Assembly (NCBI GenBank): GCA_900556015.1
Contig: USNH01000057.1
Location: forward strand, 1-6,161
Direction of reading: 5' to 3'
Source: an uncultured Eubacteriales bacterium
GTDB lineage: Bacteria > Bacillota_A > Clostridia > Oscillospirales > Oscillospiraceae
Length of the DNA stretch: 6,161 nt
The position numbers and the translations under genes are program-made. Shown here in pieces: positions 1 to 6,052 of this stretch; within the stretch, counting starts at the first letter, position 1; each line of letters starts with the position of its first letter. Under the pieces are notes generated by a model. That model did no database searches. It saw nothing but the letters and a program-made list of their open reading frames with translations, and had not been told where the DNA came from.

Positions 1-37
1 CGCACTCCTCCGGCTTCTTACTGTAAATGTTATTCAC
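1..37 (-). CDS. Possible start of an unidentified gene (partial, runs off left edge)
   Basis: On the - strand a GTG codon at 37-35 opens a frame reading VNNIYSKKPEEC to the window edge. A GGAGG-like ribosome binding site lies 6 bases upstream, inside the last codons of the preceding - strand reading frame, which stops at 41-39. This end-to-start arrangement is typical of an operon. Only 12 codons are visible, so no family can be named and the start itself is inferred from the binding site alone. Confidence 0.3.
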   Translation of the reverse strand, partial: MNNIYSKKPEEC

Positions 38-317
38 TTTACACCTCCACCGTCACCAAGCCGTCCTCGCCTACGGTGACGGTCATGCCGGTCTGCACGT
101 ATTGCAGGAACTCATCGCCCACCCGGAGGACTTCAATTGCCTGTTCTGCTACTGCCCGCTCTATACCCTGGGCAGCCGGTGCGGCGGCAATTTCAAGTAT
201 TTGGAAAACGGCGTGAAGGACTGCTCCAACTGCCTGCTGCCCCACGGGCGCGGCAGCTACAGCTATATCTTGTCCAAGTTCCCGGAGCTGATGGAGCTGG
301 CCAAGAAAAACCGATAA
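27..317 (+). CDS. Cysteine-rich small-domain protein, N-terminus probably lost or replaced
   Basis: From about residue 34 the protein matches the cysteine-rich small domain family (Pfam 'Cysteine-rich small domain', a presumed metal- or Fe-S-binding module). Visible motifs are DFNCLFCYCPLY, SRCGGNFKY and KDCSNCLLPH, giving Cys at residues 38, 41, 43, 52, 66 and 69 and a possible ligand His73. The function of stand-alone members is not established. The first ~33 residues do not look like the family, which normally begins with a short segment carrying a further Cys/His cluster of the type C-x-YFPCH. The ATG at 27 has no ribosome binding site and directly follows an in-frame TAA (24-26). This frame is therefore either a 5'-truncated gene fused by chance to foreign sequence or an assembly artefact. 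The 3' end is intact: the TAA stop at 315-317 is followed one base later by a strong terminator shared with convergent spoIIP. Confidence 0.6.
   Translation: MLFTLHLHRHQAVLAYGDGHAGLHVLQELIAHPEDFNCLFCYCPLYTLGSRCGGNFKYLENGVKDCSNCLLPHGRGSYSYILSKFPELMELAKKNR
39..122 (-). pseudogene. C-terminal fragment of an unidentified - strand protein
   Basis: The - strand reads ...VGDEFLQYVQTGMTVTV followed by a short acidic/valine-rich tail and a TAA stop at 41-39. The fragment has natural protein composition and codons ending mostly in G or C. The opposite reading of the same bases is an implausible His-rich peptide. The fragment cannot extend far to the right as a real gene, because from about 125 onward the + strand clearly encodes a conserved cysteine-rich domain. 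Its 5' part therefore seems to have been lost at a junction near 105-130. I do not recognise the family. A phage or accessory origin is possible but unproven. The fragment could also be a chance reading, since long shadow frames are common in DNA this rich in GC. Confidence 0.35.
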
Positions 318-318
318 G

Positions 319-354
319 CATGAAAAAAGACGCCTTACGGCGTCTTTTTTCATG
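319..354. terminator. Bidirectional intrinsic terminator between the Cys-rich gene and spoIIP
   Basis: This is a perfect 36-base palindrome with 16-base arms (319-334 and 339-354) around a TTAC loop. The core is GACGCC-TTAC-GGCGTC, flanked by six A on the left and six T on the right, so RNA of either strand ends in a GC stem plus U tract. It lies between two converging genes. The TGA stop of spoIIP (352-350) falls inside the right arm. Confidence 0.93.
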
Positions 355-1456
355 TCCCCGTCACCACCTCCGCGAAGCCGTGGGCAAACAGCCGGGCCGC
401 CGCCAGCGCCTCGTCCAGCGAGTTGCCCGCCGCGCCCACCTCCACCAGCAGGCTGCCCGGCGTGAAGTATTCGTTGTAATCCGAGTTCCGCACCGTCACG
501 GGCCGCATCAGCGTGGGGTACTGGTCCGTCAGGTGCTGCTGCACCGCCACCGCCAGCTTCAGGTTCTCCTGCCAGCCCTCCCAGCTGCTGCCCATCACCA
601 GGCTCACCTGGGCGCAGCTGGGGTCCTCCCGGGTGATGACCTTGTACTGATGCCCCGCCTTATCCTCCAGCGCGTCCCGGTGTACGTCCAAAATGAACGA
701 GATGCTGGGATACTTCTCCAAATACGCCTCGATGGCGTCCTCCGCCCGGTAGTACGCCCCGTTGTACTCCGGGTCATCGTACAGCGCCCGGTCGTGGAGC
801 ACGGAGATGCCGTGCTGCGACAGCGCCGCTGCAATCTCGTCCCCCACCCGGATCACGCTCACCGACCCGTCCGCCGTGCGGAACGTGCCGGTGCTGACGT
901 ACTCCTGCCCCTCCGGCATGGTGTACGCCTCGCTGCCGTGGGTGTGCAGGATCAGCACCTGGGGCGCGTCCGCGCCCAGCTTCGCCGCGAACGTGCCGTC
1001 AAAGGCGATGTCCTCCACCGTCTGCCGGGATGTGTTCTTGATGAACACATCCCCCACCCGGACGTACCCGTCCTCCGTGGTCACGGCCAGCGTCCGGGCC
1101 ATGTCGCCGCCGGTGTCCGCCGGCTTTTCCTTCGCCGCCGGGGCAGGGGAGGGGTCATCCTCCGCGTCCAGCACCTGCGGCGTTTCCGCCGGCTCTTCCC
1201 GTCCCGCCATCTCTATGTCATACCGGGCGCGGGCCAGCTGGGGCGATTGCTCCAGCGCCAGTGCGGCGGGCAGACTCAGGCTGTCCGCCGCCCGGAACAG
1301 GCCGCCCAGCTCCCACTGCACCAGCCGCCGGGCCAGCCCCGACTGATGCACCGCCTCCGCCGCCGCCGACAGGTCATCGCTCCCGGCGCACACCGACACC
1401 AACCACAGCACCGCCGCCGCCAGCACCCCGGCCCACACCCGCTTGTCCCGCTTCAT
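350..1456 (-). CDS. spoIIP: Stage II sporulation protein P, peptidoglycan amidase/endopeptidase
   Basis: SpoIIP works with SpoIID and SpoIIM (the DMP complex) in the mother cell. It cuts stem peptides from and between glycan strands so that the engulfing membrane can move around the forespore. The 368-residue product has a short basic N-terminus, one membrane segment or uncleaved signal (about 7-25), a low-complexity Pro/Ala/Glu linker (about 86-116) and a SpoIIP catalytic domain from about 120. Diagnostic motifs are LILHTHGSEAYT (168-179), VLHDRALYDDPEYNGAYYR (219-237), ILDVHRDA (255-262), ENLKLAVAVQ (297-306) and LLVEVGAAGN (336-345). His171 or His173 and His259 fit the metal-binding histidines known for the family, and Glu339 sits in the conserved EVG segment. 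The length is close to the ~400-residue Bacillus protein. The start is set by GGAGGT (1468-1463) six bases before the ATG. A sigma-E-type promoter lies immediately upstream. The usual neighbour gpr is absent: the next gene upstream is a pseudouridine synthase. Confidence 0.95.
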   Translation of the reverse strand: MKRDKRVWAGVLAAAVLWLVSVCAGSDDLSAAAEAVHQSGLARRLVQWELGGLFRAADSLSLPAALALEQSPQLARARYDIEMAGREEPAETPQVLDAEDDPSPAPAAKEKPADTGGDMARTLAVTTEDGYVRVGDVFIKNTSRQTVEDIAFDGTFAAKLGADAPQVLILHTHGSEAYTMPEGQEYVSTGTFRTADGSVSVIRVGDEIAAALSQHGISVLHDRALYDDPEYNGAYYRAEDAIEAYLEKYPSISFILDVHRDALEDKAGHQYKVITREDPSCAQVSLVMGSSWEGWQENLKLAVAVQQHLTDQYPTLMRPVTVRNSDYNEYFTPGSLLVEVGAAGNSLDEALAAARLFAHGFAEVVTGT

Positions 1457-1477
1457 CCCGCCACCTCCGTTCCCTGC

Positions 1478-1506
1478 ATCCTATGCAGCGAAGTCGGTGA
1501 TTATGC
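1478..1506 (-). promoter_or_regulatory. Sigma-E (mother-cell) promoter of spoIIP
   Basis: On the - strand GCATAAT (1506-1500), exactly 14 bases, then CATAGGAT (1485-1478). This compares with the sigma-E consensus KMATATT-N14-CATACAHT: 6 of 7 positions in the -35 and CATA..AT in the -10, with ideal spacing. Transcription would start around 1471, leaving a ~15-base leader with the ribosome binding site at 1468-1463. spoIIP is a known member of the sigma-E regulon in Bacillus, so position and function agree. A small dyad CTGCAT-CCT-ATGCAG (1474-1488) overlaps the -10 and may be incidental. Confidence 0.72.
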
Positions 1507-1558
1507 GGTGGTACACCCCAAAGCCTCCCTTGTGTAAAGAGCCCGTTGTAAGGATTTT

Positions 1559-1657
1559 GTAGGGGGCGATGCCTACATCGCCCCGTATGCCGCGGCAGCG
1601 CCGCGGCATCACGCCTCTGTGTGTAAAGAGAGGCGTCACGGCCAAAGGCCGTGACGC
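1559..1657. repeat. Cluster of four adjacent hairpins, probable dispersed intergenic repeat
   Basis: This cluster fills most of the gap between spoIIP and the pseudouridine synthase gene. Hairpin A pairs GGGGCGATG (1563-1571) with CATCGCCCC (1576-1584) across CCTA. Hairpin B pairs ATGCCGCGGC (1587-1596) with GCCGCGGCAT (1600-1609) across AGC. Hairpin C pairs ACGCCTCT (1611-1618) with AGAGGCGT (1629-1636). Hairpin D pairs 11-base arms 1633-1643 and 1647-1657 around AAA. C and D share bases 1633-1636 and cannot form fully together. The word TGTGTAAAGAG occurs at 1531-1541 and again at 1620-1630. None of the stems is followed by a convincing T tract on either strand, so they are poor intrinsic terminators. 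The layout is typical of REP/MITE-like mobile repeats, but only one copy is visible here, so dispersal is inferred. No believable protein is encoded. Confidence 0.65.
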
Positions 1658-1686
1658 AAGGGGAGCTCGAGGGGGCAAAGCCCGCC

Positions 1687-2325
1687 TCAAATTGGATCAA
1701 ATCTACTCCACGGTTCTATCTCCGGCGGTGCTTTTTCAAACGCCACCGCCTCGCCCGTCTCCGGGTGCAGAAACGATAGCCGGTACGACCACAGCGCGAT
1801 GGGAAATATCGGGTCGCCCTCCGCGCCGTACCGCCGGTCGCCCGCCAGCGGCCAGCCCCGTGACGCGAACTGCACCCGTATCTGATGCGTCCGGCCCGTA
1901 TACAGCCGCACCCGCACCAGCGATAAGCCGTCCCGGACGGCCAGCACCCGATAGCCCAGCCGCGCCTCCTGCACGCCCTTGCCCGGCCCGTCCGCCACGT
2001 AGGTCAGCCGCTTCTCCCTGTCCCGGCCCAGCAGGTCGGTCAGCTCCCCCTCGCCGGGAGACGGCATGCCCCGCACCACCGCCAGATATTCCTTCTCAAA
2101 CTGCCCCTCCCGGATCTGCCGGGACAGCTCGCCCGCCGCGTAGGCGCTGCGGGCGCACACCATCAGCCCCGACACCGGCGCGTCCAGCCGATGCACCGTG
2201 CGGACGCACGCCGTCCCCAGCGCCTGCCGCAGCCGCTCCGGCATCCCGCCCCTTGTGTCCGTGGCGATGACCCCCGCGGGCTTCACCGCCACCACGATCC
2301 GCTCATCCGCGTATACGATGTCCAT
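1687..2325 (-). CDS. RluA-family RNA pseudouridine synthase
   Basis: The product (212 residues) isomerises specific uridines in rRNA or tRNA to pseudouridine in the cytoplasm. The catalytic motif reads HRLDAPVSGLMV (45-56) with the catalytic Asp at 48. The family also shows a KPAG segment (15-18), EKEYLAVVRG (77-86) and the C-terminal GRTHQIRVQFA...PLAGDRRYG region (144-167). No N-terminal S4 RNA-binding domain is present, and the length suits the compact RluA/TruC-like branch rather than RluC/RluD. The exact target base cannot be told from sequence. An ATG further upstream (2394) is less likely than that at 2325, because the conserved domain starts at 2325 (MDIVYADERIVVAVKPAG) and AGGGAGG lies 7 bases before it. 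The gene is divergent from the repressor/sensor operon and probably monocistronic. Confidence 0.92.
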   Translation of the reverse strand: MDIVYADERIVVAVKPAGVIATDTRGGMPERLRQALGTACVRTVHRLDAPVSGLMVCARSAYAAGELSRQIREGQFEKEYLAVVRGMPSPGEGELTDLLGRDREKRLTYVADGPGKGVQEARLGYRVLAVRDGLSLVRVRLYTGRTHQIRVQFASRGWPLAGDRRYGAEGDPIFPIALWSYRLSFLHPETGEAVAFEKAPPEIEPWSRFDPI

Positions 2326-2347
2326 CTCTCCGCCTCCCTTTACCGGC

Positions 2348-2377
2348 AGTCTACCACAGCTGTCACCGTTTTGTAAA
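2348..2377 (-). promoter_or_regulatory. Candidate sigma-A promoter for the pseudouridine synthase gene
   Basis: On the - strand TTTACA (2377-2372), 18 bases, then TAGACT (2353-2348), which lies ~22 bases upstream of the start codon. The match is 5 of 6 for the -35 and 4 of 6 for the -10. It is moderate, and was chosen because nothing better sits between the divergent starts. Confidence 0.4.
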
Positions 2378-2387
2378 CAAAAACACC

Positions 2388-2416
2388 TTGACAATGCAGG
2401 TCTAATCCGTTAGACT
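2388..2416 (+). promoter_or_regulatory. Sigma-A promoter of the repressor/sensor operon
   Basis: A perfect -35 TTGACA (2388-2393) is followed by a 17-base spacer and -10 TAGACT (2411-2416, 4 of 6). Transcription would begin near 2423. The position, 43 bases before the repressor start codon, and the dyad that covers the spacer and -10 both support this as the operator-controlled promoter. An overlapping TATAAC (2416-2421) has poor spacing. Confidence 0.7.
2400..2415. promoter_or_regulatory. Primary operator dyad, probably bound by the BlaI-like repressor
   Basis: This is a perfect dyad GTCTAA-TCCG-TTAGAC. It lies between the -35 and -10 and runs five bases into the -10, so a bound dimer would block RNA polymerase. 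BlaI/MecI/CopY-family repressors bind such dyads as dimers and usually repress their own operon. The half-site differs from the classical TACA/TGTA core of this family, so the specificity would be distinct. Assignment to the adjacent repressor is inference from position. Confidence 0.62.
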
Positions 2417-2425
2417 ATAACAAAG

Positions 2426-2441
2426 GTCTACTACATTCGAC
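2426..2441. promoter_or_regulatory. Secondary, degenerate operator copy
   Basis: GTCTACTACATTCGAC matches the primary dyad GTCTAATCCGTTAGAC at 12 of 16 positions with both outer half-site ends preserved. It begins 26 bases downstream, about two and a half helical turns, just after the predicted transcription start and directly before the ribosome binding site. Paired operators are common for BlaI/MecI systems and permit cooperative repression. Confidence 0.45.
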
Positions 2442-2458
2442 CAAAGGAGGACGCGCTT

Positions 2459-2830
2459 ATGGACACCCCTAAGATATTCGACAGCGAGCTGAAGCTCTGC
2501 GAGATACTCTGGCAGCACCAGCCCGTGAAAAGCAGCGAGCTGGTGCGCCTGTGCGCCGACCAATTAGGCTGGAAGAAGTCCACCACCTACACCGTCATCA
2601 AGCGCCTCACCGACCGGGGCGTGGTCAAAACGGAGAACGCCACCGTCACCGCCCTGGTGGGCAGGGAGGACGTGCAGCGCGCCGAGAGCCGCGCCTTCGT
2701 CCAGCGCAACTTCAGTGGCAGCCTGCCCGGCTTCCTCAACGCCTTCGTGGGCGGCAAGGGATTGACCGCGGCGGAGGCCGATGAGCTGCGCCGCATGATC
2801 GACCAGTTCGAGGAGGAACACCATGGATAA
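2459..2830 (+). CDS. BlaI/MecI/CopY-family transcriptional repressor
   Basis: The 123-residue product is normal length for the family. The N-terminal winged helix (about 5-75) contains FDSELKLCEILWQHQPVKSSELV, then the recognition-helix region WKKSTTYTVIKRLTDRGVV (38-56), close to the family pattern W..sTv.T.l.RL..KG. The C-terminal part (about 83-117) is the dimerisation segment, ending LTAAEADELRRMID. In MecI and BlaI the sensor-dependent cut falls between Asn and Phe near residue 101. Aligning from the ELRRMI end, the equivalent bond here is Ala95-Phe96 in LNAFVGG, so Asn is shifted by one. The start is set by AAAGGAGG (2443-2450) eight bases before the ATG. The gene is first in the operon, overlaps the sensor start by 8 bases, and presumably represses its own promoter through the upstream dyads. 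The inducer and wider regulon are unknown. Confidence 0.94.
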   Translation: MDTPKIFDSELKLCEILWQHQPVKSSELVRLCADQLGWKKSTTYTVIKRLTDRGVVKTENATVTALVGREDVQRAESRAFVQRNFSGSLPGFLNAFVGGKGLTAAEADELRRMIDQFEEEHHG

Positions 2831-5800
2831 CATTTTCACCACGCTGCTCACCCTCTCCTGGCAGGCCGGCGTCATCGCCCTGGCGGTGGCGCTGGTGCGC
2901 CTGCCCCTGCGCCGTGCGCCCCGCTGGGCCGTGTGCGCCCTGTGGGCGCTGGTGGCCCTGCGTCTGCTGCTGCCCGTCACCATCGAGAGCCCCGTCAGCC
3001 TTCAGGCGGAGGAAGCCCCGCCCATCCGTGCCTATCACGCCATCCGGCAGCAGGAGACGGACGATGCCGACACGCCGGTGATGTCCGCACCGAAGGACAC
3101 TCCCGCCGTGTCCATCGCGCCCGGCGAAGTCCAAACCGCCACCCGTGTCTCCGGCGGCGAGCCCGTGTCCCTGACTCGTATGCTGCCGTGGCTGTGGCTC
3201 ACCGGCGTGGGCTGTATGCTGCTCTACATGGCCCTCAGCTACCTGCGTATGTGGGCCAAGGTCCGTAAAGCACCGTGCCTTTACAGCAACGTCTACCGCT
3301 GCGGCGACTTCGGCACGCCCTTCGTGCTGGGTCTGTTCTCCCCCCGTATCTATCTCCCCGACGGTCTGTCGGAGGACGACCTGCCCCAGGTGCTCGCCCA
3401 CGAGCGCTGCCACATCCGCCGGGGCGACCACATCGTCAAGCCCCTGGCCTTCCTGCTGCTGGCCCTCCACTGGTTCAACCCGGCCCTGTGGCTGGCCTAC
3501 GTCCTGCTGGGCCGCGACATGGAGCGCGCCTGTGATGAGCTGGCCCTGAAAAACGCCGACGCGGCGGGCCGCGCCGCCTACACCCGCGCCCTTGTCTCCT
3601 GCGCCGCCCGTCCCCGCACGGCGGCGGTGTGTCCTCTGGCCTTCGGCGAGATCGCCGTCAAGGAGCGGGTAAAGAACGTGCTGCACTACAAAAAGCCCGC
3701 CCTGTGGGCCGCCGTACTGCTGGTCATCGCCGCCGCCGTCATCGCCGTCTGCCTGCTGACCAAACCCCAGTCCAAGACCCTCACCGACCCCGACCACTGG
3801 GATGCCCAGCAGCTCTACGCCCTCCGCACCCAGTACGTGGGCGACAATTCCGCCGTGGGCGCGATTTTGGAGGCTCTGGGGCTGCCGGAGATGGGCGACA
3901 CGGCGGGCAGCGACACATACGCCTATTCCATCCGTCTGAGCACGAACGAAGAGCCTATGGGCGTAACGGTGTGCTACGCCTTTGCGGGAGATGTCCCGGA
4001 GCGCAGCGCGGAATGGAATCGCCAAATGGCGCAGCGGGGCTATGTCGCCATGGCGCTGATCGACAATATCGAATGGTTCCGCTGGACAGACATTGGCCAG
4101 GCGGGTACGTCCCATGTCACCGGCGTGGTGTTCTCGGTGGACGGTCTGGTGTATTCCAAAGACGATCGGACCATGGTGGATGAACTGAGCGCCGCCCGGG
4201 AGAGCGCGGAGAGCCTGCAAACGTATATGGAAACCCTGCGGACAATGGTGGCAGACGGCTCTATCGTCTACTATCCGGGTGACGCGCTGCCGAGGTTCAT
4301 GGACTTCGAGGAGATCACCCCCTGGCCCACCCTCGTGGAAGAAAACGACCCCCACAGCGTCAGCGCTGAGGACTACGGCATCACCTACACGGCGGACAAT
4401 ATGCCCGGCTGGTACACCTGGGACACCGTCCCCCTCAGCTACCTGTGCGCCTACTACCTGAACGCGGACGGCGCGTATGCCGAGGCCGCCATGGACGTGC
4501 TGGCCCGCCGCTATCAGCAAGCCCCCGACACCGTCACCGCCTATATCAAGTCCCTCGCCGGCCAGCAGACCCCCAATGGCCGCGGCGACGCATCGGAGGT
4601 GCTGCTGGCGGACATCAGCGCCTGGGACTTGGGCGACGCCACCGTGGACGGCTCGAAGCTGGGCAAGCAGGTCACGCAGGTCATCGGCGTCCTCAGCGTG
4701 CAGGTCACCGGCGTCCATGACTACGCCGATGAGACGGTGGCCTATGACGAGAACAGCAGAGGTAGCGTCACCGTCTACACCGTCTACCCCGGCGCAACGC
4801 TGGACGTGATGGTCGCCCCCACCTATGACGACAGCGAGGGCCGCACCCACGGCGAGTATAAGCTCTATATGAAGAATGGCGACACCATCGAGCTGTTCCC
4901 CCAAACCGGCCCGTTCGACCTGACCAACGCGCTGGGTGTCGGCGCCGAGGGCGCGTATCTCATCCGCTTCGTCCCCTACGGCGGCGATTACCTGACCTTT
5001 AACGAGAACGGGGCGGGTATGGTGAGCGTGCCCGCCGTCAAATTCCCCGGCAGCGGCTACACCATGTATATTCTGGACGACGGCGGCTGGGAGCGCGTCA
5101 CCATCCCCGGCCTGGACGGCACGCCCAGGGTGTCCGGCAAGAACGCCGAGATATGGCAGAGCACCTACGACACCTCCGCCCGCTTGTCCGTAGTCCACCT
5201 GAACGCCATGACGCTGGACGATGCCAAGAGCTGGGCCGTGGATGCGGCAGGGAAGTCCTTCACCCTCACCGAGAGCAAGCAGGGCGATATGTCCGGCACG
5301 AACACCACGGAGACTATGTACTGGGCCTGCGCCTTCTACGGCACGGATGATGACCGCCTCGCCGTCATCAAGACCTACCCCCTGGAGCTGACGGAGCGGC
5401 TGGGCTATGCGCTCAACGCCATGGCCGACACGTTCAAGCCCCTTGCCGCCCAGCCTGCTGGCCTCACCACAACGGACACGGCCCGGCTGGAGGTGGTCCG
5501 CGTCACCTGGGAGGCGGGGGAGACGCGGACGCAGGATATCCCCCTCACCGACGCGCAGGTGCAGACCATCCTGTCCGAAAAGGGCACGGTGCAGCCGGAG
5601 TGGCATCAGGTCTGCGCCACCCTGCACCGCAGCGGCGAGGATGATGTCCGCTATTGGGGCACTGCCGATTACCCCGTGCCGCCCACGGTGCTGAAGCTCC
5701 TGACGGAGCAGGGCGGATACGAGTTTGTCACACCGGAGGATTTCCGGGGCAATATGACCTCCGCCAAGCTGGAGTTCTACGGCGGCGAGACGTACACCGC

Positions 5801-6044
5801 CGCCAAAGCCGACCTGCCCGCCCTGCAGAAGATGCTCACCAACGCCAGAGACTACGGCGGCGGAGCCGCCTGCTGGTTCACCGCCAAGCTGACGGTGACG
5901 TTCGACGACGGGCGGACAGTGTCGGTGCTGAAGGGGACGGACAGCTGCGCCAGCTTTACGTTCGGCTCGTGGAACTCCGCCATGGTGTCCGACAGCGAGA
6001 ACCGGCAGTTCTGGCAGATATTCGGCGTGCCCTTTGACGAATAA
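2823..6044 (+). CDS. BlaR1-like M56 membrane metalloprotease sensor with a giant non-penicillin-binding ectodomain
   Basis: The product (1073 residues) is nearly twice the length of staphylococcal BlaR1. Membrane segments are seen at about 9-25, 36-54, 121-140 and 293-312. The zinc protease lies before the last one, with HERCH (193-197, the HExxH motif), FNPALW (218-223) and DMERACDE (232-239), whose Glu234 fits the third zinc ligand. The region from about 313 on should be outside the cell. Residues ~326-440 (LYALRTQYVGDNSAVGAIL...) resemble DUF4825, common in clostridial BlaR1-like proteins. Residues ~500-600, ~650-720, ~770-870 and ~885-1070 look like further separate domains that I cannot name. 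The last has Cys1017 and Cys1042, a possible disulfide. I see no SxxK, SxN or KTG set, so beta-lactam sensing as in BlaR1 is unlikely. The start ATG overlaps the repressor stop in ATGGATAA, with AGGAGG (2811-2816) six bases before. By analogy, signal binding activates the protease and relieves repression. Confidence 0.92.
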   Translation: MDNIFTTLLTLSWQAGVIALAVALVRLPLRRAPRWAVCALWALVALRLLLPVTIESPVSLQAEEAPPIRAYHAIRQQETDDADTPVMSAPKDTPAVSIAPGEVQTATRVSGGEPVSLTRMLPWLWLTGVGCMLLYMALSYLRMWAKVRKAPCLYSNVYRCGDFGTPFVLGLFSPRIYLPDGLSEDDLPQVLAHERCHIRRGDHIVKPLAFLLLALHWFNPALWLAYVLLGRDMERACDELALKNADAAGRAAYTRALVSCAARPRTAAVCPLAFGEIAVKERVKNVLHYKKPALWAAVLLVIAAAVIAVCLLTKPQSKTLTDPDHWDAQQLYALRTQYVGDNSAVGAILEALGLPEMGDTAGSDTYAYSIRLSTNEEPMGVTVCYAFAGDVPERSAEWNRQMAQRGYVAMALIDNIEWFRWTDIGQAGTSHVTGVVFSVDGLVYSKDDRTMVDELSAARESAESLQTYMETLRTMVADGSIVYYPGDALPRFMDFEEITPWPTLVEENDPHSVSAEDYGITYTADNMPGWYTWDTVPLSYLCAYYLNADGAYAEAAMDVLARRYQQAPDTVTAYIKSLAGQQTPNGRGDASEVLLADISAWDLGDATVDGSKLGKQVTQVIGVLSVQVTGVHDYADETVAYDENSRGSVTVYTVYPGATLDVMVAPTYDDSEGRTHGEYKLYMKNGDTIELFPQTGPFDLTNALGVGAEGAYLIRFVPYGGDYLTFNENGAGMVSVPAVKFPGSGYTMYILDDGGWERVTIPGLDGTPRVSGKNAEIWQSTYDTSARLSVVHLNAMTLDDAKSWAVDAAGKSFTLTESKQGDMSGTNTTETMYWACAFYGTDDDRLAVIKTYPLELTERLGYALNAMADTFKPLAAQPAGLTTTDTARLEVVRVTWEAGETRTQDIPLTDAQVQTILSEKGTVQPEWHQVCATLHRSGEDDVRYWGTADYPVPPTVLKLLTEQGGYEFVTPEDFRGNMTSAKLEFYGGETYTAAKADLPALQKMLTNARDYGGGAACWFTAKLTVTFDDGRTVSVLKGTDSCASFTFGSWNSAMVSDSENRQFWQIFGVPFDE

Positions 6045-6052
6045 ACAGAGCG

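Noticed and set aside
137..1537. A 466-codon open frame on the + strand across spoIIP
   Set aside because: It is Arg/Pro/His-rich with no recognisable motif, antisense to a confidently identified SpoIIP, and it would read through the terminator at 319-354.
1563..1657. Hairpins as a CRISPR array or riboswitch
   Set aside because: There are no regularly spaced direct repeats with unique spacers, and no conserved riboswitch core is recognisable.
1481..1700. Short - strand frames through the hairpin cluster (69 and 108 codons)
   Set aside because: They translate the inverted repeats and lack convincing ribosome binding sites; such frames are expected in dispersed repeats.
1569..2270. A 233-codon + strand frame over the hairpin cluster and the synthase gene
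   Set aside because: It is Pro/Ala/Arg-rich, antisense to the RluA-family gene, and starts within the hairpin repeat.
2349..2364. A possible third operator copy, GTCTACCACAGCTGTC
   Set aside because: It shares only 8 of 16 bases with the primary dyad, mainly the GTCTA end, and overlaps the putative -10 of the divergent gene, which explains that similarity.
2326..2394. A longer N-terminus for the pseudouridine synthase starting at 2394
   Set aside because: The 23 extra residues are unlike the family and would run through the proposed promoter. The ATG at 2325 has the ribosome binding site.
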